Shown here: piece by piece, positions 15,705 through 22,582 of the stretch
Layout: each line of letters begins with the position of its first letter
Numbering within the stretch: position 1 is the first letter of the stretch
From: Thiopontia sp964551545
Lineage (GTDB): Bacteria > Pseudomonadota > Gammaproteobacteria > GCF-002020875
Assembly: GCA_964551545.1 (NCBI GenBank)
Contig: CAZKCT010000024.1
Span: forward strand, 1-25,385
DNA: 25,385 nucleotides
Direction: 5' to 3'
Notes under the pieces: model-generated
Told to the model about the DNA's origin: nothing
The model's input: the letters and a program-made list of their open reading frames with translations, nothing else
Databases searched by the model: none
Position numbers and translations under genes: made by a program

Positions 15705-15729
15705 CCATCCCCCGAAGAACGGGGGATGG
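15705..15729 (-). terminator. Hairpin closing the HEAT-cupredoxin-37-aa operon
   Basis: A perfect 10-base stem (CCATCCCCCG at 15705-15714, CGGGGGATGG at 15720-15729, loop of 5) lies 33 bases after the 37-aa ORF stop when read on the minus strand. It is followed there by GTTGTTTC, not a clean T run, so termination may be partial and could allow read-through into the Usp operon. It is symmetric and no plus-strand gene lies just upstream. Confidence 0.55.
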
Positions 15730-15762
15730 CGAATCGGTTGAACCATGATCCCAATGGCTGAT

Positions 15763-15876
15763 TTAACTTAGAAAGAACCAGCCAATGATGGAGAAGACCA
15801 CCAGCATATTGATGGCGCCTCCTGCGAGGATCATGTAGTCAAACAGGGTGAACTGCTCTGGAATCCAGCGGCTCAT
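15763..15876 (-). CDS. 37-aa single-pass membrane microprotein
   Basis: The minus strand reads ATG at 15876, directly after the TAG of the cupredoxin gene (TAGATG, no gap), to TAA at 15763. The product begins MSRWIPEQFTLFDYMILAGG and has one hydrophobic helix (about residues 12-36) ending GWFFLS. The start adjoining the upstream stop, the amphipathic N-terminus and the clean helix argue for a real gene despite its size. It may be a small subunit or assembly factor of the electron-transfer module, similar in style to the tiny subunits of cytochrome oxidases. No family recognised. Confidence 0.6.
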   Translation of the reverse strand: MSRWIPEQFTLFDYMILAGGAINMLVVFSIIGWFFLS

Positions 15877-16641
15877 CTATTTCATCACAATGTCGACGGT
15901 GACACTGTCTCCACCCTTGATGGTTGCCTTGCCTTTTCCTGGCTTGAGGAAGCCGTTGAAGGCGCGAACCTTGTACTTGCCAGGAGGCACATTGTCGATG
16001 GTGTAGTTTCCATTTTCATCGACCATGGCGTAGTAGGGGGTCTTGGCAACGAAGACAAAGCCGTGCATGAAGTCGTGGGCGTCACACTCCACCTTCATTG
16101 CTGCACCCTTCTTCAGTTTGACGGTCTTGGTCACCTTGCTGCCCTGATCGGGTTGGCTGACGTTGGCGACAGTCTTCTTTGGCCCCTTCATGGTGCCGGC
16201 CAGCAGCTCATAAGTGTGGATGTTGTGCAGGACAGGATCCGAGTTGAGTGCAGTGAGCTTGCCTCCGTTCTGGACGATAGAGAGGAATGGCTTGAATTCG
16301 CATCCTTTCTGATCGATTGAGACCTCTGTTGGAGTGTCGCTCCAGGCCTTTCCTTTCTTGACTTTGGTCAGATAGACCACGGTATTGAGCAGGGCCTTGC
16401 CATTGGTCTGTACATAGTCAATCTTGCGTTCACCGCTGCCACAAACCTCAACATCTTTCTTGATTTTGTAGACTTTGTGGGCGGACTTGGGATCTTTTTT
16501 CAGGGTCACTGTGCCACTGATGGAGCCACCGTTGGCAACCTCAACCACCTTATAGGCAGCCTCCACCGAAAAGGCGGTCAGTGTTACTGCAGCAAGCGCA
16601 ACACTGGAAAAGGTTTTAATGAGGGGGTTCATGTTTTTCAT
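15877..16641 (-). CDS. Exported plastocyanin-like (cupredoxin) protein
   Basis: 254 aa from the ATG at 16641, which has an AGGAGA box 9 bases upstream; an in-frame ATG at 16650 touches that box and is less likely. A Sec signal peptide is visible (LIKTFSSVALAAVTLTAFSVEA, cleavage near residues 28-29). The middle part has candidate type 1 copper ligands: H139 or H142 (DPVLHNIHTYE) and C186, H189, M192 in VECDAHDFMHGFVFV. The end (about 200-254) is a small beta fold with GNYTIDNVPPGKYKVRAF, like a carboxypeptidase-regulatory-type domain. Two further Cys (C67, C114) could form a disulfide. Likely a periplasmic copper electron carrier. It lies 43 bases after the HEAT gene, in an operon divergent from the cytochromes. 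Confidence 0.85.
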   Translation of the reverse strand: MKNMNPLIKTFSSVALAAVTLTAFSVEAAYKVVEVANGGSISGTVTLKKDPKSAHKVYKIKKDVEVCGSGERKIDYVQTNGKALLNTVVYLTKVKKGKAWSDTPTEVSIDQKGCEFKPFLSIVQNGGKLTALNSDPVLHNIHTYELLAGTMKGPKKTVANVSQPDQGSKVTKTVKLKKGAAMKVECDAHDFMHGFVFVAKTPYYAMVDENGNYTIDNVPPGKYKVRAFNGFLKPGKGKATIKGGDSVTVDIVMK

Positions 16642-16684
16642 CGGATTCATTCTCCTGAATTGAATAAAGCGAGGGGGAAATGGT

Positions 16685-19219
16685 TCAGGCTGCCTGACGC
16701 TGCTGCCGATTGAGCAGGATTTCATGGGGGCTCTGATGGGAAGGGGTGGGCTGGTGGATCTCCTCCAGCATCTCAATCACAAAACGGCGCTCTGCACTGC
16801 TCTGCATCGACGCCAGTAGAGGCAGTAGATGGCTGCTACTGGTTTCTGGGTCCAGAGTTCTCAGTGCGCGACCCATATGCCGGGCCTGTTCACCTGCGCC
16901 GGCAAAACCGGCATCAAGAATTTTCTGGATGATGTTTGTGGTCGTCTCTTCATCGGTAGGTTCATGTTGAAGAAGTGCAGTGACTGCATCGGCAGCATAT
17001 TTTCGTACCGAGGGTTGCTCGTCGTTCAAGCACTCTCCGATCGCTAGCAGAAGCTCCTGGTTGGAGACCTCTCGGGTGACCATATGGCCCGCCTCGTCAG
17101 AATCGAGTTCGCTGATTGCGATGGTCGTGACTGCACGGATGGTCTCCATTCGCACAATCGTATCTTCATCTTGCAAATGCTCTATAAGGGGAGCGAGTGC
17201 TGCACGATTCTCCATCGCACCCAAGGCGCGAATGGCGACCATGCGGATGTCGGGATCACCGAGGTGCACTTGAGAGACCAGTGTGCCGTGGGTCTGCAGG
17301 AGTGCAGGGTTTTCAGGGTTGTTCGCTGCGGTCCGGGCCAGTGCCTCAGCGGCCAGGCGACGCATCTCATGATCCTCATCATTGAGTATATGATTCAACT
17401 CAGTAATGGCTGCCTCGCTCTCTACTCCCCCAAGAATGTTCGCTGCCATACGGCGTACATCAGTGTGGATGTCGGCCTTGTTGAAGCGACGTTCGCGGCG
17501 CAGCTGAACCTCTTCGTTCTGTTCAAGAATGCCAAGGTATTTTTGGGTCTCTTCATCAAACTCGAGGGTGGTCTCCTCTTCAGCTTGATCGGCAAACAGG
17601 GTTGCCTCCACATTGTCCATGGCGATGCTGTCGAGGGTTGAGACACTCTCTCTGGATTTGCCTTCCATCGTGGGGGACTCTGGAAAATCTGGAAGTGGTG
17701 TTTCGTCAGTGACCACTTCTTCTTCGGCTTCGTTTTCTGCTGTGCTTGCTTCCGCAGCTGTTTCCTCACTTTGGTCCTGGTCAAGTCCCAGATTGAAGTG
17801 AATCTCTTGCTCGTCAGACTTCTTGAACTCAACAACGTTATTGCTGGCTTTTGAGTCGGCAGGCGGTTGGCTCTTGCTCTCCTGGGGTTCGACCAGTTCA
17901 ATGTTTCCATGGAGTGCTGCGATGACCTGATCAATGGGGCGGGGGAGGACTGACGCCTCTTCGGAATCACTGTTCGATTGATAATGGGCCTCGCAATCCA
18001 TCAGTGCAGAGAGTGCGGCGAGTCGAACGGCTTTTTCATGGTCATTGAGTGCCGCAGTCAGTGCCGCAACGGATGCGGGACCATTTTGATCCATCAAGGC
18101 GAGACTAAGAGCGGCCTGTCGGCGGATTGCAGTCTCGTTGTTGTCATCTTGCAGTAATTCGACCAGCCTCTCTTCTGCATCCGGGCTATTGAGTTTGGAG
18201 AACAGGCGCGTGGCTGCGGTGGAGGTCTCGATGTGAGCATCTCCAATCAGCGCCACCACTCGATGAGTGGTTTCGTTGTTGATTTTTTCCTGCAGGATCT
18301 GGCGGTCAAGCTTGGCAAGCGTGTTCAGTGAGGTGGCACGAACCAGTGTGCTCTCGTCATCCAGCAATCCACTGAAGAGATCAATGGTCTCCTGAGTGGG
18401 GCGCTCCATCTCTCCAAGTGTATTTGCGGCGTGAATGGCAGCACTGCGCACCTCGTCGCTAGGGTCTTTCAGTAGCATCATGACTGCGGGGAGGTAGCGT
18501 TTGGCATCTTGCGCTTCCAGAGCTTGTAGTGCATGAACGCGTACCTCAGTGTGTGCAGACTGCAGTGTGCGCCCAAGGATGCGAATAGCCTCTCTGGAAT
18601 CGCTATGTCCCAGTGCGGTTGCGACGCGTCTCTGGCGGCGTGGATTGCCTTTTTGTAGTAGCGCTTCCAGAGCAGTGATGCTCTCTTCTGAGCCGATTTC
18701 CGCCAGCGTGCGGAGGATATTGGCCTCAATATCTTCCCCCTCGTCGCTGCCGAGTAGTTCAACCAGTGCCGAGACGGCCTCATTGGCTTTCAATTTTCCG
18801 AGTGATTTGACGGCTGCAAGCTGTACATCCCACCACAAATCCCAGCCGTCCTCGATGATTTCAATGCCCTCATCCCGCTCCTGCATGACACGCATGAGCT
18901 CTGGAATGGCGCGTTTATCACCGAGTTCGCCCAAGGCCTCAGCAACCGCCCGTTTGATCTCTCCATCGGGATCTTTCTGCAGTGATTCGATCATCGCCTC
19001 AGCAACGCCCTCACCACCCAGCGTGCCGAGTGTGGCTGAGACATCGACACAGACATCAATATCCCGGTCTCGGAGGTAAGGGATCAAGGTTTTTGACACA
19101 GTGGGGACTGCTTTTTGTTCCGTCAACTTTCCCAGTGCCTGAGTGGTATAGCAGCGGTCTGCCTCATCGCCATTTTTGAGTAGATGGGTCAAGGCGTCGA
19201 TGGTCTGGTTCAGGCTCAT
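16685..19219 (-). CDS. HEAT-repeat scaffold protein with acidic linker
   Basis: 844 aa, no signal peptide or membrane helix. An N-terminal block of PBS-lyase-type HEAT repeats (about 1-410) shows units such as EIKRAVAEALGELGDKRAIPELM and EVRVHALQALEAQD. A second block is at about 585-820 (EMRRLAAEALART, DIRMVAIRALGAMENRAALAPL, IVRMETIRAV). Between them, about 412-575, is a low-complexity, strongly acidic linker (EETAAEASTAENEAEEEVV). Such solenoids bind proteins; some HEAT proteins of this type handle bilin or iron-sulfur cofactors, but nothing here shows catalysis. An AAGGAAA box lies about 11 bases before ATG 19219. First gene of the operon, under a sigma54-type promoter. Probable role: scaffold or assembly factor of the neighbouring complex (inference). 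Confidence 0.88.
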   Translation of the reverse strand: MSLNQTIDALTHLLKNGDEADRCYTTQALGKLTEQKAVPTVSKTLIPYLRDRDIDVCVDVSATLGTLGGEGVAEAMIESLQKDPDGEIKRAVAEALGELGDKRAIPELMRVMQERDEGIEIIEDGWDLWWDVQLAAVKSLGKLKANEAVSALVELLGSDEGEDIEANILRTLAEIGSEESITALEALLQKGNPRRQRRVATALGHSDSREAIRILGRTLQSAHTEVRVHALQALEAQDAKRYLPAVMMLLKDPSDEVRSAAIHAANTLGEMERPTQETIDLFSGLLDDESTLVRATSLNTLAKLDRQILQEKINNETTHRVVALIGDAHIETSTAATRLFSKLNSPDAEERLVELLQDDNNETAIRRQAALSLALMDQNGPASVAALTAALNDHEKAVRLAALSALMDCEAHYQSNSDSEEASVLPRPIDQVIAALHGNIELVEPQESKSQPPADSKASNNVVEFKKSDEQEIHFNLGLDQDQSEETAAEASTAENEAEEEVVTDETPLPDFPESPTMEGKSRESVSTLDSIAMDNVEATLFADQAEEETTLEFDEETQKYLGILEQNEEVQLRRERRFNKADIHTDVRRMAANILGGVESEAAITELNHILNDEDHEMRRLAAEALARTAANNPENPALLQTHGTLVSQVHLGDPDIRMVAIRALGAMENRAALAPLIEHLQDEDTIVRMETIRAVTTIAISELDSDEAGHMVTREVSNQELLLAIGECLNDEQPSVRKYAADAVTALLQHEPTDEETTTNIIQKILDAGFAGAGEQARHMGRALRTLDPETSSSHLLPLLASMQSSAERRFVIEMLEEIHQPTPSHQSPHEILLNRQQRQAA

Positions 19220-19282
19220 TTAGAGGTTGTTTCCTTTAAAGCTGTGAGCAGGTAGTTACCGGTCTATAGATAGAGCGTTGTA

Positions 19283-19298
19283 TGCAGGAGCTATGCCA
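19283..19298 (-). promoter_or_regulatory. Sigma54-type -24/-12 promoter for the HEAT-cupredoxin operon
   Basis: The minus strand reads TGGCATAGCTCCTGCA, with the invariant GG (19297-19296) and GC (19085-style pair at 19085 does not apply; the pair is 19285-19284) separated by exactly 10 bases. This compares with the consensus TGGCACG-N4-TTGCW. Predicted start near 19272, giving a leader of about 53 bases before the HEAT ATG. It shares its first eight bases with the plus-strand promoter at 19529. Confidence 0.65.
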
Positions 19299-19364
19299 TT
19301 AAGTTATCTTGTTGAAATTAAACGAATATGAATGGTGGGTTGTGCTGTCTACGGTGTTGATTGT

Positions 19365-19410
19365 GGATGATCTGTTCAATGGGAAGATCTGTTCCACCAG
19401 GGATTGAACG
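19365..19410. promoter_or_regulatory. Possible upstream activator region: split ATTGAAC inverted pair
   Basis: GTTCAAT (19374-19380) and ATTGAAC (19403-19409) form a split inverted pair with 22 bases between them. This is the same half-site found in the compact palindrome at 19457-19477. GATCTGTTC occurs twice in the interval (19369-19377 and 19386-19394). GGATGATCTGT at 19365-19375 recurs at 19519-19529, next to the plus-strand promoter. The pair lies about 100-140 bases upstream of the predicted HEAT-operon start, a normal enhancer distance. Confidence 0.4.
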
Positions 19411-19413
19411 AAA

Positions 19414-19430
19414 TATTCACTTTGTGAATA
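19414..19430. promoter_or_regulatory. Perfect inverted repeat TATTCAC-TTT-GTGAATA
   Basis: Seven-base perfect arms with a 3-base spacer in the middle of the divergent control region. It has a different sequence from the ATTGAACG boxes, so it may bind a second regulator. It does not match the FNR consensus TTGAT-N4-ATCAA. Confidence 0.4.
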
Positions 19431-19456
19431 AAATGGTCTCTCTTCAGGAAAGTTTG

Positions 19457-19477
19457 CATTGAACGTATCGTTCAATG
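19457..19477. promoter_or_regulatory. Perfect palindrome CATTGAACG-TAT-CGTTCAATG, candidate enhancer site
   Basis: Nine-base perfect arms around TAT. The centre lies about 88 bases upstream of the predicted start of the cytochrome operon, and the half-site recurs at 19374-19380 and 19403-19410. Size and placement fit a dimer site of a Fis-type helix-turn-helix NtrC-family activator. Binding by the regulator encoded at 5518-6909 is inferred and not shown by sequence. Confidence 0.55.
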
Positions 19478-19528
19478 ATTATTTATATCTATTTGTTAAT
19501 AAAAAGATATATTTTATAGGATGATCTG

Positions 19529-19545
19529 TGGCATAGAAAATGCAA
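19529..19545 (+). promoter_or_regulatory. Sigma54-type -24/-12 promoter for the cytochrome operon
   Basis: TGGCATAGAAAATGCA has GG (19530-19531) and GC (19542-19543) with exactly 10 bases between, matching TGGCACG-N4-TTGCW at most positions. The sequence upstream is AT-rich (19478-19518), suited to DNA bending. The predicted start is near 19555, 39 bases before the first small ORF. Confidence 0.68.
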
Positions 19546-19593
19546 TCGTTGCTGGAGTTATGCTGCAGCACAGCATTGAATGAGGACCCAAAG

Positions 19594-19749
19594 ATGGAAG
19601 AGAAGATCACGGAACAGGCCGCTGTGACCCCAGTTGCCCCCCCAGAGAGTCGTTGGGGAGTAAAGCTGTTTATTGCAACACTGGTTGGTCTGTTGCTCTT
19701 TTTCTGGTGGCTGCTGATCTACTCGGGTGGTGTTGAGCTTCACCATTAA
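19594..19749 (+). CDS. 51-aa single-pass membrane microprotein, first gene of the cytochrome operon
   Basis: Starts at ATG 19594 with GAGGA 7 bases upstream. The frame is open further upstream (to 19540), but that extension begins at the promoter itself and is unlikely to be translated. A polar N-terminus with EEKITEQ is followed by one strong helix (about residues 22-43, ending FFWWLLIYSGG) and a C-terminal HH. No family recognised. The size and topology resemble tiny accessory subunits of terminal oxidases (CydX, CcoQ-like), but the sequence does not match those I know. It is 14 bases upstream of the next small ORF. Confidence 0.7.
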   Translation: MEEKITEQAAVTPVAPPESRWGVKLFIATLVGLLLFFWWLLIYSGGVELHH

Positions 19750-19763
19750 TTGCGAGAGAGATA

Positions 19764-19889
19764 ATGAGAACGGGTACGGTATTTTTTGTGGCACTGATTG
19801 CGGCACTGCTGCTCTTTTACGGCATGGATCATCTGATTATGGGGATGCAGGGGCTTCCGTTGAATCTTGACCTGACGCCGGCACAGTAG
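19764..19889 (+). CDS. 41-aa membrane microprotein upstream of the bd-like gene
   Basis: ATG at 19764 follows a purine-rich GCGAGAGAG box and ends with TAG at 19889. The product begins MRTGTVFFVALIAALLLFYG, giving one hydrophobic helix (about 4-20), then MDHLIMGMQGLPLNLD and a short tail. It fits snugly between the 51-aa gene (14-base gap) and the bd-like gene (9-base gap), with its own ribosome binding site, which makes a chance ORF unlikely. No family recognised; presumably a small subunit or assembly peptide of the same membrane complex. Confidence 0.62.
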   Translation: MRTGTVFFVALIAALLLFYGMDHLIMGMQGLPLNLDLTPAQ

Positions 19890-19898
19890 GACTTTGTG

Positions 19899-21710
19899 AT
19901 GAGAAAAACGGTCAAATTCCTCTTCATGTTCTTGGTAGTGGTTGCGTTAGGCAACCTGTCATTCAATGACTCAAGCGGGGGTTCGGTTGAGTTCTCTTTG
20001 ATGCAGTCGTCATTTGCAGCTGAGATGGTGGGGGAGGAGCCTGAATTAGCCCCTGCACCGCAGCCTAGCCGTTCGGATTATCCCAATATTGGTGTCAGTA
20101 GCCGGGCGATTGTCTGGGTGGTGGCACAGATGCACCTCTTCTTTGGTGCATTGGTGCTGGCGGTTCCGATGTTTGTGGTCGGTATTGAGCTGATGGGGGT
20201 CAAGACCGGGGATGATCGTTATGACGATATGGCCCATGAGTTCATGAAGATCAGCCTGACCGCCTACTCGATCACTGCCCTGTTTGGTGGCACGCTCGCG
20301 CTGGGGCTGTTTCTGTTGTATCCCACCTTTATGGATTACATGATGGAGGTGTTTGGGGCGCAGATGCTGGTCTATGCGATGCTCTTCTTCCTCGAAACCT
20401 TCTTCCTCTACACCTACTATTATGGCTGGGACGCCTTGCGTTATGGCAATCGTAAATGGGTCCATCTCTCGCTGGGGTTGATGCTGAATGGTGCAGGATT
20501 GACACTGATGTTTGTCTCCAACTCCTGGGCGACCTTCATGATGGCCCCTTCCGGGGTGACTGATGTGGGCGCGGTCGTCGGAAATATCTGGGAGGTGATG
20601 AAGGGGCCGCTCTGGAACCCGGTCAATCTTCACAGATTTATTGCCAATATCGCCTTTGGCGGGGCGGTTGTAGGGGCTTATGCCGGGTTTAAATTCCTGG
20701 CGGCTCGCACGCAGGCTGAACGGGCCCACTATGACTGGATGGGCTATACCTCCAACTTCATTGCCATTCTCGCCTTCCTGCCACTGCCTTTTGCTGGGTA
20801 CTGGTTGATGGCAGAGGTCTACGCCTACTCCCAGCAGATGGGGATTACCGCAATGGGCGGCATTCTGGCCTGGCTCTTCATTGTGCAGGCAGTGCTGATT
20901 GGGACCATTCTGTTGGCAGCCAACTACTATCTCTGGTCGGGAATGTCACGGACACCGGGATCGAAGCGTTACCAGTGGCTGATCAAGTGGATAGCTCTGG
21001 TGCTGGTGCTTGGCTTCCTGATCTGGATGACGCCACACACCTTGTTGTTGACCGCTAATGAGATTGCGGCACTGGGAGGCAGTCATCACCATATCCTGGG
21101 GCCACTGGGCATCATGCCGGCAAAGAATATTGCGGTGAATCTGATGCTGATCATGACCTTCCTCTCCTTTCAGCTCTATCGACGCTCGGATAAGGAGGCG
21201 ACCGTAAGCTGGGCGCCGATTGGAAATGCACTGCTGGTGGCGATCTATCTGGTTGCGATCATCAATATCATCTTTGCCGGGGTCTACTACGGCTACTTCA
21301 CCAACACAGTCTATAAGGTGGGCTCCAGTGTGACCCAGGTGGTCTCGACCCTGATTGTGATTGTGGCGGGTGTGGTGATTGACGGGATGATGTACAAGAA
21401 TGCAAAAGTGAAGTATCCCGCAGTCTGGGGGCAGGTCTCCAACCGCTCACAGTATGCGCTGTTTGCGCTGCCAGTGGCCTTTACCTGGTTGATGGGGCTG
21501 ATGGGCTATGTGCGCTCTTCGGTCAAGACGCACTGGCACATCTATACCGTGATGAAGGACAACTCGCCCGATAACTATATTCCGGCGATCGGTTATGCGG
21601 GCAATATGGTGACCTTGGTGACGGTACTGTTCCTGATCTTCGTGCTGTTTGTTTTTTGGGTGGCCAATCTGAGTGGGCAGAAGCAACTGCCGCAGGAGGC
21701 AGATTCATGA
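19899..21710 (+). CDS. Divergent cytochrome bd ubiquinol oxidase subunit I-like protein
   Basis: 603 aa from ATG 19899 (AGGAC box 6 bases upstream; the preceding GTG would add one residue; residue numbers below count that GTG as 1). About 14 hydrophobic segments, against 9 in CydA. The CydA signature FGA...FFLE...YYYGWDAL (153-181) and NPVNLHRFIA (241-250) are clear. H80 corresponds to E. coli H19 and E167 to E107. The E99 equivalent is absent (V159/Y160), the H186 equivalent (heme b558 ligand) is Ala250, no GRQPW motif is seen and the periplasmic Q-loop is missing. A His triplet (H397-H399) lies in an extra region. An N-terminal helix plus about 50 polar residues precede the core. No cydB gene is adjacent. 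Its role as oxidase or as quinone/cytochrome electron-transfer subunit is undecided. Confidence 0.85.
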   Translation: MRKTVKFLFMFLVVVALGNLSFNDSSGGSVEFSLMQSSFAAEMVGEEPELAPAPQPSRSDYPNIGVSSRAIVWVVAQMHLFFGALVLAVPMFVVGIELMGVKTGDDRYDDMAHEFMKISLTAYSITALFGGTLALGLFLLYPTFMDYMMEVFGAQMLVYAMLFFLETFFLYTYYYGWDALRYGNRKWVHLSLGLMLNGAGLTLMFVSNSWATFMMAPSGVTDVGAVVGNIWEVMKGPLWNPVNLHRFIANIAFGGAVVGAYAGFKFLAARTQAERAHYDWMGYTSNFIAILAFLPLPFAGYWLMAEVYAYSQQMGITAMGGILAWLFIVQAVLIGTILLAANYYLWSGMSRTPGSKRYQWLIKWIALVLVLGFLIWMTPHTLLLTANEIAALGGSHHHILGPLGIMPAKNIAVNLMLIMTFLSFQLYRRSDKEATVSWAPIGNALLVAIYLVAIINIIFAGVYYGYFTNTVYKVGSSVTQVVSTLIVIVAGVVIDGMMYKNAKVKYPAVWGQVSNRSQYALFALPVAFTWLMGLMGYVRSSVKTHWHIYTVMKDNSPDNYIPAIGYAGNMVTLVTVLFLIFVLFVFWVANLSGQKQLPQEADS

Positions 21711-22537
21711 GACGGCCTGCGCAGGGCAATGTGCTGGTCTCGACACTGGGGTTCAGTCTGGGGCTGATTTTGGTCTTTACCCTGGTGGCCAATATCCTGC
21801 CGCAGGTAGAGGGTGAGGCGCCGGTTGAGAAAAAGGTTGATCTAGGGGCGCTGACCATGGATGGATTTATCTCCATGGGAGAGGAGCTCTTTAGTGGAAA
21901 AGGGACCTGCACCCTCTGCCATAACAGCATGGGGCGTGCTCCCGACATTCTGGTGATGAAGATGGGCGAGGTCTCTCAGAAGCGCCTTGAGGATGAACGT
22001 TATCAAGGGGGGGCAACAGATACAGAGCAATATCTGCGAGAGTCGATGGTGGACCCCGGGCGTTATGTGGTCGCTACCTTTGGAAAGAAGGGGAGTAACG
22101 ATACGGAGTCCCCGATGCCGGTGGTCAATAAAACGCCGATCAATCTCTCGGATATTGAGATAGATGCCCTGATTGCCTTCATGCAGGCCAAAGATGGCAA
22201 TGAGGTGACAGTCGCCCTGCCGACGGAAGTTCCACAGGCAGCTGAAGAGCGTTCAGCTGGCGTAAGCGCAGGGGTACCGGCAGCAAGCGGTGAGGCGGCG
22301 ATTGCCAAGTATGGTTGCTCCGCCTGTCATCAAATCAGTGGATCGGGTGGAGATTTAGGGCCTGCACTGGGTGGGCTTGGTGAACGGATGGATCGTGCGC
22401 GGATTCAACAGGCCATTGTTGATCCCGATGCGGTGATTGCGGATGGGTATGCGGCTGGGCTGATGCCGACTGATTTCGCAGAGAAGATGACGGTTCGTGA
22501 ACTACAGATGGTAATTGATCTGCTTCAGCAGCAATAG
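21707..22537 (+). CDS. Membrane-anchored diheme cytochrome c
   Basis: 276 aa from the ATG at 21707, which overlaps the stop of the bd-like gene by 4 bases (ATGA) and is followed by a sensible anchor; an upstream in-frame TTG at 21656 lies inside that gene and is rejected. One transmembrane helix (about 8-31), then two class I cytochrome c domains on the periplasmic side: CTLCH (C68-H72) with probable axial M137 (SPMPV), and CSACH (C204-H208) with probable axial M253 (GLMPTDF). The two are joined by an Ala-rich linker. The fold order resembles CcoP/FixP-type diheme subunits, but I see no closer family. It likely passes electrons to or from the bd-like core. Confidence 0.9.
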   Translation: MRRPAQGNVLVSTLGFSLGLILVFTLVANILPQVEGEAPVEKKVDLGALTMDGFISMGEELFSGKGTCTLCHNSMGRAPDILVMKMGEVSQKRLEDERYQGGATDTEQYLRESMVDPGRYVVATFGKKGSNDTESPMPVVNKTPINLSDIEIDALIAFMQAKDGNEVTVALPTEVPQAAEERSAGVSAGVPAASGEAAIAKYGCSACHQISGSGGDLGPALGGLGERMDRARIQQAIVDPDAVIADGYAAGLMPTDFAEKMTVRELQMVIDLLQQQ

Positions 22538-22582
22538 AAAAGGTCTTGGTGATTTTTTTAACACAAACGAGGAGTAGTCGTA

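Larger units (their letters stand above)
19220..19593. other. Divergent intergenic control region (374 bases)
   Basis: The only gap above 300 bases. It holds two outward-facing sigma54-type promoters, three palindromic or split palindromic elements and an AT-rich tract (19478-19518). I see no convincing ORF, RNA gene or sigma70 promoter in it. Confidence 0.75.

Noticed and set aside
16642..16776. Longer start for the cupredoxin protein
   Set aside because: Would overlap the HEAT gene and place an Arg/Pro-rich stretch ahead of a clear signal peptide; ATG 16641 has a well-spaced AGGAGA box.
17084..17641. 185-codon plus-strand ORF
   Set aside because: Antisense to the HEAT-repeat gene, no ribosome binding site or recognisable domain.
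19414..19430. FNR/CRP-type operator
   Set aside because: The palindrome TATTCAC-TTT-GTGAATA does not fit TTGAT-N4-ATCAA, and the spacing differs from TGTGA-N6-TCACA.
20046..20729. 227-codon minus-strand ORF
   Set aside because: Shadow of the bd-like gene; His/Gln-rich composition typical of antisense translation of a membrane protein.
21656..21706. Upstream TTG start for the diheme cytochrome
   Set aside because: It lies inside the bd-like gene and adds a polar stretch before the membrane anchor; ATG 21707 gives the usual 4-base overlap and a clean anchor.
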